Shown here: positions 1 to 6,274 of the stretch, piece after piece
Numbering within the stretch: position 1 is the stretch's first letter
Layout: every line of letters begins with the position of its first letter
DNA from: Atribacterota bacterium
GTDB taxonomy: Bacteria > Atribacterota > Phoenicimicrobiia > Phoenicimicrobiales > Phoenicimicrobiaceae
Reading direction: 5' to 3'
Assembly (NCBI GenBank): GCA_030666935.1
Contig: DAOUWX010000022.1
Span: 1-15,036, forward strand
DNA: 15,036 nt
Notes under the pieces: generated by a model
What the model was told of the DNA's origin: nothing
What the model saw: only the letters and a program-made list of their open reading frames with translations
The model's database searches: none
Made by a program: the position numbers and the translations under genes

Positions 1-264
1 CGGGGTTATTATCTGGGGATAGGCGGAATAGTAACTTTTAATAATGCCAAAAAACTTAGAGCCATAGTGAAAGAAATCTCTCTGGAAAATCTGGTTTTGG
101 AGACTGATTCACCCTATTTAGCTCCACATCCTTTCCGGGGTAAACCTAATGAGCCAAAATATATTCCTTTGATTGCCGAAAAGATTGCCGAATTAAAGGG
201 GGTTTCCGTAAAAGAAGTAGCAGAGAGAACCTCTGCTAATAGTAAAGAAATATTTGGGATTTAA
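1..264 (+). CDS. tatD: TatD-family metal-dependent hydrolase, C-terminal fragment
   Basis: This is the 3' end of a gene that starts before the window; the frame is open from base 1. The visible 87 residues match the end of the TatD/YcfH family: a GIGGIVTF strand with NAKKLR, then LVLETDSPYLAPHPFRGKPN, the family hallmark. The aspartate of ETDSPYL (codon 106-108) is one of the metal ligands in the TIM-barrel active site. After it comes the usual helical tail (IAEKIAELKGVSVKEVAERT...N...IF). TatD enzymes are cytoplasmic 3'-5' exonucleases or deoxyribonucleases acting in DNA repair and quality control. An in-frame GTG at 67 is internal, since the conserved fold extends upstream of it. The next promoter begins only about ten bases after the stop. 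The family call is secure; the exact paralogue (TatD, YcfH or YjjV) cannot be fixed from this part. Confidence 0.93.
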   Translation, partial: RGYYLGIGGIVTFNNAKKLRAIVKEISLENLVLETDSPYLAPHPFRGKPNEPKYIPLIAEKIAELKGVSVKEVAERTSANSKEIFGI

Positions 265-274
265 TTTAAAAAAT

Positions 275-303
275 TTGACATAATAGAGAAAGAAATGTAT
301 ATT
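275..303 (+). promoter_or_regulatory. Strong sigma-70-type promoter for the tyrosine leader and ABC operon
   Basis: A perfect -35 box TTGACA (275-280) and a -10 box TATATT (298-303) are separated by exactly 17 bases. Transcription would start near 310, only about 45 bases after the tatD stop. This gives a 5' leader of roughly 415 bases before the first transporter gene, much longer than needed for a simple ribosome site. It places the whole attenuator described below in the transcript. Only the boxes are seen; activity is inferred. Confidence 0.75.
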
Positions 304-347
304 ATTTAATAATAGTTAATTAATTAAAAATGGTTGGTTAAATATTA

Positions 348-440
348 ATGAAAACTATATTAAAAAGCAAAAATAAGATAATCAATAACTACTACTATTA
401 TAATTACTATTACTATTATCCTGAGGGGGTATATGCCTAA
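348..440 (+). CDS. Tyrosine-rich leader peptide (30 codons)
   Basis: A short ORF starts at ATG 348 and stops at TAA 438-440. It has a basic N-terminal part (residues 1-14, ending in two Asn), then four Tyr (15-18), one Asn (19), five Tyr (20-24), and a C-terminal PEGVYA. Ten of 30 codons are tyrosine, and nine of these lie in the ten codons at 390-419. Both TAC and TAT are used. It begins about 38 bases after the predicted transcription start. Its last codons form one arm of the predicted antiterminator, so a ribosome at the stop codon would cover that arm. This is the design of amino-acid leader peptides such as those of trp, his and pheA, here with Tyr codons as the sensor. Weak points: no good Shine-Dalgarno sequence is visible before ATG 348, and TACTAT-like tracts can arise as simple AT-rich repeat. 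An upstream in-frame ATG (330) stops after three codons, so 348 is the only usable ATG start. Confidence 0.72.
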   Translation: MKTILKSKNKIINNYYYYNYYYYYPEGVYA

Positions 441-526
441 GGGATAAATAGTAATACTGATTCAGATTACTATTATCAATTATGAAACCATAGGCATGTG
501 CCTCCCAAGGCATGTCTGTGGTTTTT
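405..526 (+). promoter_or_regulatory. Putative tyrosine transcription attenuator (alternative RNA hairpins)
   Basis: Four helices compete. Helix 1:2 pairs 408-422, within and just after the Tyr codons, with 441-456, with one bulged A. Helix 2:3 pairs 443-455 with 466-477 and is extended by 457-459 with 463-465; it reuses strand 2, so it excludes 1:2. The antiterminator helix pairs 425-439 (GGGGGTATATGCCTA) with 491-505 (TAGGCATGTGCCTCC): 15 continuous pairs, three of them G-U. It encloses the 2:3 hairpin and takes the 5' arm of the terminator at 485-524. Inferred logic: ribosomes stalled on Tyr codons block strand 1, so 2:3 and the antiterminator form and the operon is read. Ribosomes reaching the stop at 438-440 cover the 425-439 arm, so the terminator forms. 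All pairings were read by eye; folding energies were not calculated. Confidence 0.7.
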
Positions 527-531
527 CTTTT
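485..531 (+). terminator. Intrinsic terminator T1 of the attenuator
   Basis: Strand 485-498 (AAACCATAGGCATG) pairs with 511-524 (CATGTCTGTGGTTT) over 14 positions, two of them G-U. The loop (499-510) can gain two more C-G pairs. The hairpin is followed by a T-rich run to about 531. It lies 200 bases before the transporter genes and well after tatD, so it acts inside the leader. A terminated RNA would be about 215 bases long. Confidence 0.82.
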
Positions 532-544
532 TATTAATTAAAAG

Positions 545-596
545 TAGGGCCATAGGTGTTTTTAATTTTAACATCTTTGGCTCTATTTTTATTTTC
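545..596 (+). terminator. Second tandem terminator-like hairpin T2 in the leader
   Basis: Strand 545-560 (TAGGGCCATAGGTGTT) pairs with 570-585 (AACATCTTTGGCTCTA), with one T-T mismatch and two wobbles, a nine-base loop, and then ATTTTTATTTT. It shares CCATAGG with the 5' arm of T1 (488-494 and 550-556). The freed 3' arm of T1 (512-525) could pair with 546-559, but half of those pairs are wobbles. It may be a backup terminator or a decayed copy of T1. How readthrough RNA passes it is not clear from sequence. Confidence 0.6.
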
Positions 597-616
597 TGAG
601 AGAAAAAATTAATTTT

Positions 617-652
617 ATGTCGACAAAGAGAAGGGAGGAGATTGAAATGTAG
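617..652 (+). other. Possible 11-codon upstream ORF ending in an SD-preceded ATG-TAG
   Basis: ATG 617 opens an 11-codon frame (MSTKRREEIEM) that stops at TAG 650-652. Its last sense codon is an ATG (647-649) with a strong Shine-Dalgarno, GGGAGGAG (633-640), at good spacing. A ribosome binding there would meet a start-stop pair. It ends 73 bases before the first transporter gene. It may be chance or a translation-level control. Nothing in the peptide is recognisable. Confidence 0.25.
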
Positions 653-725
653 AACTAAACATGGAATAAGCGAAAAATTGTATAAAGTAATTTAAAAATT
701 AAAAAAATAAAAAGGAGAGAAAATT

Positions 726-1724
726 ATGAAAAATTTATCAATTTTATTATTGGTGGTAGCACTTATGATTGTCGGGGGAGTATCATCCTTAGCCGCTGCT
801 CAACCTTTGGTAATTGGTGTAACTCAGATTGTAGAACATCCCGCTTTGGATGCTGCCCGTGATGGTTTTATTGCTGCTTTAGAAGAAGCAGGATTTAAGG
901 AAGGCGAAGATGTAGTCTATGATTTGCAAAACGCTCAGGGAGATTTTACCAATGCTATTTCTATCGCTCAGAAATTTAAAGATGATGAAGTGGATATGAT
1001 TGTAGCAATTGCTACTCCCACTGCTCAGGCAGCTTTACAAGTTAATAAGGAAATTCCGATAGTTATTAACGCAGTAACCGATCCGGTAGCAGCAAGTCTT
1101 GCTAAAAGCTGGAAAAGCTCTGGGAATAATCTTACCGGGATGAGCGATGCTGCTCCAAATAAGCAACAGGTAGAACTAATCCCTCGTTTTTTACCGGAGG
1201 CTAAAAACGTTGGAACCATTTACAATGCCGGTGAAGCAAATTCTGTTGTACAGATTGAAGTAGCAAAGGAGACCTGCAAAGAACTTGGTCTTAATCTGAT
1301 AGAAGTGGTAGTAAGTAATTCCAGTGAAGTTTTAATGGCAGCTCAATCTTTGGCGGGAAGGGTAGAAGCTATATATATTGTTACAGATAATACAGTAGTA
1401 TCAGCACTGGAATCTGTGATAAAAGTATGTAATCAGGAAAAGATTGCCCTAATCCTTGCTGACCCGAGCACGGTTGACAAAGGTGCTTTAGCTTCTTATG
1501 GTATTGATTATTATTCATTAGGCAAGAAGTCCGGTGAGATAGCTCTTCAGATTATTAAGGGTGCTAAACCTTCTGATATTCCTATTCAGACTATAACTGA
1601 TCCTAAGGATTTACAATTTGTGGTGAATTTGGATGCTGCAAAAATTCTGGGGATTTCTATAAGTGAAGAAATAATAAAGGAAGCAGATAAAATTATAAAA
1701 GATGGTAAAGTGCAGGGTGGTTAA
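726..1724 (+). CDS. ABC transporter substrate-binding protein, TrpX-type (PF04392), predicted tyrosine/aromatic amino acids
   Basis: This 332-residue exported protein has a Sec signal peptide: a basic start, a hydrophobic core at residues 5-22, and a likely cut after AAA at 25. The mature part begins PLVIGVTQIVEHPALDAARDGF, typical of the TrpX-like periplasmic-binding family (PF04392), as is the internal VAIATPTAQAAL and the INAVTDPVAASL region. Length is normal. No lipobox cysteine is present, although Gram-positive homologues are usually lipoproteins; a free periplasmic protein fits a two-membrane cell. A ribosome site (GGAG 714-717) lies eight bases before ATG. The gene heads an operon with permease and ATPase genes and lies behind a leader rich in Tyr codons. 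The family is known for tryptophan/aromatic amino-acid uptake; the tyrosine assignment is inferred from the leader alone. Confidence 0.88.
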   Translation: MKNLSILLLVVALMIVGGVSSLAAAQPLVIGVTQIVEHPALDAARDGFIAALEEAGFKEGEDVVYDLQNAQGDFTNAISIAQKFKDDEVDMIVAIATPTAQAALQVNKEIPIVINAVTDPVAASLAKSWKSSGNNLTGMSDAAPNKQQVELIPRFLPEAKNVGTIYNAGEANSVVQIEVAKETCKELGLNLIEVVVSNSSEVLMAAQSLAGRVEAIYIVTDNTVVSALESVIKVCNQEKIALILADPSTVDKGALASYGIDYYSLGKKSGEIALQIIKGAKPSDIPIQTITDPKDLQFVVNLDAAKILGISISEEIIKEADKIIKDGKVQGG

Positions 1725-1753
1725 CCCCTTATTAAAAGAAAGGATCAGATAAT

Positions 1754-2698
1754 ATGTCGATAAGTCTTTTACTACATGCTTTAGAGCAGGGGTTAGTTTT
1801 TGGGATTATGGTATTAGGAGTATATATTACTTATAAGGTTTTGGATTTTCCCGATTTAACCGTTGAAGGTAGTTTTCCTTTAGGGGCGGCGGTAGCCGCC
1901 AAGGTGATTTTTTTTGGTGGAGATCCATTATGGGGTACATTTTTAGCCATGATAGCGGGTTCCCTTGCCGGATTAATTACCGGATTATTACATACCAAAT
2001 TAAAACTTACTAATCTTTTATCAGGAATTTTAACAATGACTTTAATATATTCGGTAAATTTAAGAATTATGGGAAGACCAAATGTTCCTTTATTAGGAAA
2101 AGTAACCTTATTAGAAGAAATAAAAAATTATTTTCCTAATTTGTCGATGGATTATCTGACTCCTTTCTTTTTCTTGTTTCTGGTTGTCATACTGAAATTT
2201 ATTATAGATTATTTCTTGTCTACAGAAATAGGTTTGACCATCATTGCCACCGGTGATAATGAACAGATGATTAAGAGCTTGGGAGTTAATACAGATTTAA
2301 CCAAGATTATGGGTCTTTGCATTTCTAATGCTTTAGTGGCTTTATCAGGAGCACTTTTTGCTCAGTATTCTGGATTTGCCGATGTAAATATGGGTTTAGG
2401 TACAATAGTTGCGGGATTGGCTTGTGTAATAATTGGTATCAGTATTATAAAAACTCCTACTATTTTCTGGAGGACAATCGCTGTATTAGTTGGTTCTTTG
2501 GTTTATCGTTTAATCATGATAATTGCTTTACGTTATGGTTATAGTTTTGGCTTTAAGCCAGGAGATTTGAAAATGATTTCTGTTTTACTGGTAATAATAG
2601 CCTTAAGTGTGCCTTTTATTAAAGGTAAACTTAATTTTGCAGATAGATTTAATTTAGGAAGAAAAGATCTGCAAAATAATAATGGAAAGGAAGTATAA
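1754..2698 (+). CDS. ABC transporter permease, branched-chain/TrpY type (BPD_transp_2)
   Basis: A 314-residue integral membrane protein with about eight hydrophobic segments spread over its length. It belongs to the LivH-like permease family: the loop containing IIATGDNEQMIKSLGVNTDLTKIMGL (about residues 165-190) is the conserved cytoplasmic region that contacts the ATPase, followed by a glycine-rich segment, GLGTIVAGLACVIIG. Length is normal for TrpY-type permeases. It follows the binding-protein gene by 29 bases and is preceded by AAAGGAT as ribosome site; only three bases separate its stop from the ATPase gene, so the three are surely one operon. It forms the membrane channel of the importer. 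Substrate choice is set mainly by the binding protein. Confidence 0.9.
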   Translation: MSISLLLHALEQGLVFGIMVLGVYITYKVLDFPDLTVEGSFPLGAAVAAKVIFFGGDPLWGTFLAMIAGSLAGLITGLLHTKLKLTNLLSGILTMTLIYSVNLRIMGRPNVPLLGKVTLLEEIKNYFPNLSMDYLTPFFFLFLVVILKFIIDYFLSTEIGLTIIATGDNEQMIKSLGVNTDLTKIMGLCISNALVALSGALFAQYSGFADVNMGLGTIVAGLACVIIGISIIKTPTIFWRTIAVLVGSLVYRLIMIIALRYGYSFGFKPGDLKMISVLLVIIALSVPFIKGKLNFADRFNLGRKDLQNNNGKEV

Positions 2699-2701
2699 TC
2701 T

Positions 2702-3505
2702 ATGCTGATAATCAAAGGATTGACTAAACATTTTGCTAAAAATAGCCCACATGAGACTCTGGCTTTAGATAATTTTGACTTGCGGATTAAAAAGGGTGAT
2801 TTTGTTACAATTATCGGCAGTAATGGTGCTGGCAAGTCAACTCTATTAAATTTAATTGCTGGAACTCTACAGCAAGATAAAGGAGAAATAAGTCTATTAG
2901 GAAAGGCGATTATCTGTCAACCTGAATATCAAAGAGCTCGTTGGATTGGAAGGGTTTTTCAGAATCCCCTTTTGGGCACTGCTCCTTATATGACTGTTGA
3001 AGAAAATTTATCTTTATCTTTAAAAAGAGAAAAAAGAGGATTACGCTTAGGGATTAATAAAAATTTACGCAATTTTTTTCGGGAAAAACTAAGTGAATTA
3101 AATTTAGGGCTGGAAGACAATATCTCAAAAAAGGTGGGCTTACTTTCCGGGGGGCAACGGCAGGCAATGACCATGTTGATGGCTACTATGTTTAAACCTA
3201 AAGTGATACTTCTAGATGAACATACAGCAGCTTTGGATCCGGAAAGTAGTAAAAAGATTTTGAAATTAACGCAAGATTTAGTTATGGAGCGGCAGGGAGA
3301 TTTAATTACTTTAATGGTTACCCACAATATGAAGCAAGCTTTGGAAGTGGGTAATCGTACTGTGATGATGGATAGGGGACGAAATATTTTTGATATTCAA
3401 GGAGAAGAAAGAAAAAAAATTGATGTAGATGATTTAGTAAGGCAGTTTTCAATATTAGGCAATCGAAAAGATAAGTATATAGAAGATAGAATGATTTTGA
3501 TATGA
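2702..3505 (+). CDS. ABC transporter ATP-binding protein, TrpZ/LivG-like
   Basis: A 267-residue cytoplasmic ATPase of the importer. All motifs are intact: Walker A GSNGAGKST (39-47), signature LSGGQ (148-152), Walker B aspartate 172 with catalytic glutamate 173 in LLDEH, and switch histidine 208 in VTHN. DEHTAALDP, with H after the catalytic E, is typical of this TrpZ-like group. The C-terminal tail after about residue 225 is short and without a known regulatory domain. Its ribosome site (AAGGAAG) lies within the end of the permease gene, suggesting coupled translation. A terminator follows 22 bases after the stop, so the operon has three genes. Confidence 0.93.
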   Translation: MLIIKGLTKHFAKNSPHETLALDNFDLRIKKGDFVTIIGSNGAGKSTLLNLIAGTLQQDKGEISLLGKAIICQPEYQRARWIGRVFQNPLLGTAPYMTVEENLSLSLKREKRGLRLGINKNLRNFFREKLSELNLGLEDNISKKVGLLSGGQRQAMTMLMATMFKPKVILLDEHTAALDPESSKKILKLTQDLVMERQGDLITLMVTHNMKQALEVGNRTVMMDRGRNIFDIQGEERKKIDVDDLVRQFSILGNRKDKYIEDRMILI

Positions 3506-3526
3506 CCTATTATACTCGATATAAAT

Positions 3527-3576
3527 AAAAAAAGAGTCTTATTTTTGTATTATGTACAATTAAAGGCTCTTTTTTT
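3527..3576 (+). terminator. Intrinsic terminator of the ABC operon
   Basis: AAAAAAAGAGTCTT (3527-3540) pairs with AAGGCTCTTTTTTT (3563-3576), with one G-U pair. The loop holds a further short stem, TTGTA/TACAA. A run of seven T follows the GC part. It lies just after the ATPase stop. Confidence 0.85.
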
Positions 3577-3603
3577 GTTTAGGTTAGCTTTTTGTATTAT
3601 AAT
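3575..3603 (+). promoter_or_regulatory. Probable promoter for the alaX-like and M48 genes
   Basis: The -10 box is a perfect TATAAT (3598-3603). The -35 box TTGTTT (3575-3580) lies 17 bases upstream and overlaps the T-run of the preceding terminator. It would give a 5' leader of about 180 bases, most of it made of intergenic repeat. The -35 match is partial. Confidence 0.5.
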
Positions 3604-3688
3604 AGAAAACAATAGATTAATATAAATATTTTAAAAGATTAATATAAATTTTTTTATTCCGGTTCCTGGTTTTTTTCTTTTATTTTCT

Positions 3689-3763
3689 TAACCATCCAAC
3701 CAGGTAACTAATTAACCAACTAACTAGTTCTCAGCGAGATACGATTCACGAGATACGAGATAC
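3689..3763. repeat. Composite intergenic repeat (TTAACCA-type tract plus GAGATACGA-type tract)
   Basis: The left part (3689-3730) is a tract with a period of about seven to eight bases (AACCATCC, AACCAGG, AACTAATT, AACCAACT, AACTAGTT). It is the opposite orientation of the GGTTAG tract at 10245. The right part (3736-3758) is a 23-base stretch with GAGATACGA twice. The exact reverse complement of these 23 bases closes the window at 15014-15036. CCTGGTT (3665-3671) and AACCAGG (3698-3704) could also pair. Confidence 0.7.
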
Positions 3764-3788
3764 TAATTTTTAAGGGAGTGGAAGGGTA

Positions 3789-5006
3789 TTGAGTAAAAGA
3801 TTATTTTATGAAGAACCATATCTGCAAGAGTTTAAAGGAAAAATATTAGAAAAAGTAAAAATAGATGGCAAACCTGCTCTTATTTTGGATAACACTTGTT
3901 TTTATCCTACATCCGGTGGTCAACCAAATGATTTAGGTTATATTCAGGGTGTATCAATAGTTGATGTAATAGAGAGTAACGAGAAAATAATTCATGTATT
4001 AAAAGAAGGTATTAAAGAAGAATGCGGAGATACAGTAATAGGAAAAATAGACTGGGAGAGAAGGTTTGACCATATGCAGCAACACTTGGGGCAGCATATC
4101 TTATCCGGTGCTTTGATGAAATTGTGGGGCGCCGAGACCGTATCTTTTCATTTAGGAGAAGAGGTTTGTACTTTGGATATTGCAAAAGAAAAGTTAACCG
4201 AAGAGGAAGCCAAAAAAACAGAGGAATGTTCTAATAAAATTATCTTTGATAATAGACCCGTAAAGTGCTATTTTGTGGAGGGAGAAAAGGAGTTAAAGAA
4301 ATTAAATTTGAGGAAAGTACCTGAAAAAATGGGAAAGATAAGGATAATTGAAGTGGAAGATTTCGACTTTTCTGCCTGTGGAGGAACTCACTGTCGGGCA
4401 GCCGGGGAAGTGGGATTGATTAAAATTACTAAATGGGAAAAGAGAGGAGAAAAAATCCGTCTGAAGTTTATCTGCGGTAGGCGTGCCTGGAAAGATTATT
4501 TTTGGAAGAATGAAGTGATCAAAAATATTTCTAATAAATTAACCATTAAGGATTCCGAACTGGGAGAAACTATAGATAGGATGCTTGAGGAGAGAAAAGA
4601 AATTAGGAAGGAATTAAAGGAGTTTAAAGAAAAGTTACAGGATTACGAAGTAAGAAATTTAATTAATGAGTCTTCTCTGAAAGATGACGGGATAAAGATT
4701 ATAAATAAAGTGTTCGAAGAGAAAAATTTTCAAGAAGTAAAGGAATTAGTTCAGAAGATAATTAATTTAGATGAAAGTGTAGTTGTGTTATTTGGGGTTA
4801 AAAGCGAGGGGGCGAAGATATTATTTGCCTGTTCCAGAGCCTTAAGGTATGACATGAATGGGCTGATAAGAGAAGCAGGAAAATTTATTGAAGGCCGGGG
4901 AGGTGGAACTCCCAATTTTGCGCAAGCCGGAGGGAAGAAGGCTGAGGGGATTGAAGATGCTCTGAATTTTGCTTTGGAGTATTTTCAAGAATTTATTAAA
5001 AAATGA
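3789..5006 (+). CDS. AlaX-like alanyl-tRNA editing protein with DHHA1 domain
   Basis: This 405-residue cytoplasmic protein resembles the editing half of alanyl-tRNA synthetase and lacks the aminoacylation part. It likely hydrolyses Ser- or Gly-tRNA(Ala) formed in error. The N-terminal beta-barrel holds FYPTSGGQPND. The zinc site is HLGQH (H99, H103) plus the second-additional-domain motif CGGTHC (C197, H201). A coiled helical linker spans about residues 250-300. The C-terminal DHHA1 domain has the glycine-rich GRGGGTPNFAQAGG at the end. This is the long AlaX form seen in many bacteria and archaea. The start is TTG 3789, since the next ATG (3814) would cut the conserved LFYEEPYLQEF region; GGAG (3775-3778) serves it. 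Its stop overlaps the next start as ATGA, implying translational coupling with the protease. Confidence 0.9.
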   Translation: MSKRLFYEEPYLQEFKGKILEKVKIDGKPALILDNTCFYPTSGGQPNDLGYIQGVSIVDVIESNEKIIHVLKEGIKEECGDTVIGKIDWERRFDHMQQHLGQHILSGALMKLWGAETVSFHLGEEVCTLDIAKEKLTEEEAKKTEECSNKIIFDNRPVKCYFVEGEKELKKLNLRKVPEKMGKIRIIEVEDFDFSACGGTHCRAAGEVGLIKITKWEKRGEKIRLKFICGRRAWKDYFWKNEVIKNISNKLTIKDSELGETIDRMLEERKEIRKELKEFKEKLQDYEVRNLINESSLKDDGIKIINKVFEEKNFQEVKELVQKIINLDESVVVLFGVKSEGAKILFACSRALRYDMNGLIREAGKFIEGRGGGTPNFAQAGGKKAEGIEDALNFALEYFQEFIKK

Positions 5007-6151
5007 GAAAAAATAGAAAATTAATAAATAAATTAATTTCCGTGATAATTTTTCTTTTAATGGCCTTTTTATTGGTAAGTTTTAATTCATTTTCTACAGA
5101 AAGAGACTTAAACAAAGAACAGAAGTTAGGAAAGAAACTATCTGAAGATATTGAGAAAAATTATGAAGTGGTTGAGAACCCCCAGAAGAATTTATTAATC
5201 AGACAGATTGGCAATAAACTAGCTAAAGTTTCTGAGTTTAAAGGGATGAATTATCATTTCAAGATATTAAAGGTAGAAGGTCCTAACGCTTTTTCTATTC
5301 CCGGCGGATATATTTATGTAACTTATGACCTTTTTGATTATATCCAGTCAGATGACGAACTTGCAGGTATTTTAGCTCACGAAATTGCCCACGTAATCCA
5401 CAATCATGCCTTAAAACAAACCAGAGATAATACTAAATTTACTTTATTAACTATTTTAGCCGTTCTTTTAACCGGGGAACCGGATGTAGGCGTATTAGGA
5501 AAGCTTACTACCATAACTTTTCTTAACCAATATAGCCGGAAATATGAGGAAGAAGCAGATTTGACCGCTACGGATCTCTTAATTAAGACAGGATATAATC
5601 CGGTAGGTTTTTTAACTTTTTTAGAAAGATTGTATGCCCGGGAAATGTTTAAACCTGAAGTAAATTTGGGGATATTCCAAACTCACCCTGAAACTGAAGA
5701 TAGGATTAATTATGTAAAAGATATGCTTATAAAGAAGGGAATAGATATCGATAGGCGGGCTACTACTGATTATCTTAAAGTAGATATAAAATATACCTAT
5801 GAAGAGTCTTTTTGTAATACTGCTATTTATATTGATAATACTACTACATTGAATTTAAGATTTCCGATAGGTCATGAACTTTACCAGAAAACGATAGAAA
5901 CTGCTAAAAATTTGGATAAATTTCTTAGTATCGATTTGGCCCCCTATGAAATAAATGTTTTAGTAGAAGGGACTGCCACTACACTCTCGATTGGTAATAA
6001 TAAAATAATTTCTTTAGATGATTCAGAAACAATTTATTTAAAAAAGACTGCTGAAGAAGTGTTACAAGAAACTAAGAATAAGATTAAGCAGGTACTTTGG
6101 GAGTTCAGACTTAAATTTCCCTTTGATGTTAAAGAAGGTTTAGAAGATTAA
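5003..6151 (+). CDS. M48-family zinc metalloprotease, BepA/YfgC-like, exported or membrane-anchored
   Basis: A 382-residue protein with a basic N-terminus and hydrophobic segment at about residues 12-27, serving as signal peptide or anchor. The peptidase domain covers about 35-250. The active site is HEIAH (H126, E127, H130), with the third zinc ligand E182 in YEEEAD, and an upstream AFSIPGGYIYVT strand, as in the BepA/LoiP group. A QTHPETEDRI motif (about 225-235) is also usual there. The last 130 residues show no TPR repeats and match no domain I recognise, so this part differs from BepA. It probably acts outside the cytoplasmic membrane in quality control of envelope proteins. The gene overlaps the AlaX-like gene by four bases, and a strong bidirectional terminator follows. 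Confidence 0.9.
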   Translation: MRKNRKLINKLISVIIFLLMAFLLVSFNSFSTERDLNKEQKLGKKLSEDIEKNYEVVENPQKNLLIRQIGNKLAKVSEFKGMNYHFKILKVEGPNAFSIPGGYIYVTYDLFDYIQSDDELAGILAHEIAHVIHNHALKQTRDNTKFTLLTILAVLLTGEPDVGVLGKLTTITFLNQYSRKYEEEADLTATDLLIKTGYNPVGFLTFLERLYAREMFKPEVNLGIFQTHPETEDRINYVKDMLIKKGIDIDRRATTDYLKVDIKYTYEESFCNTAIYIDNTTTLNLRFPIGHELYQKTIETAKNLDKFLSIDLAPYEINVLVEGTATTLSIGNNKIISLDDSETIYLKKTAEEVLQETKNKIKQVLWEFRLKFPFDVKEGLED

Positions 6152-6190
6152 ATAGAAAGAAAACAATATTTTATTTGATTTTAATGTAAT

Positions 6191-6230
6191 AAAATTGCCC
6201 ACCTCTTACTAAAGAGATGGGCAATTTTTT
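6191..6230. terminator. Bidirectional intrinsic terminator between converging genes
   Basis: AAAATTGCCCACCTCTT (6191-6207) pairs with AAGAGATGGGCAATTTT (6212-6228) around an ACTA loop: 17 pairs, one wobble. A T-run on the right serves the M48 gene, and the A-run on the left serves the minus-strand symporter gene. It sits between the two converging genes. Confidence 0.92.
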
Positions 6231-6274
6231 TTCTTTCATGTTATTAAATACGAATTTTTTATGTTCGTTCTAGT

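Noticed and set aside
405..526. T-box or known metabolite riboswitch in the ABC leader
   Set aside because: The T-box signature TGGNACCGCG and the core motifs of TPP, SAM, purine, preQ1, lysine and cobalamin switches are absent; the Tyr ORF and nested helices explain the region better.
485..526. T1 as the ordinary terminator of tatD
   Set aside because: It is 220 bases after the tatD stop, behind a near-consensus promoter, and its 5' arm pairs with the end of the leader ORF; a leader role fits better, though it may also stop readthrough from tatD.
2986..3327. Minus-strand 113-residue ORF
   Set aside because: It is a shadow inside the ABC ATPase gene, whose motifs are all intact on the plus strand.
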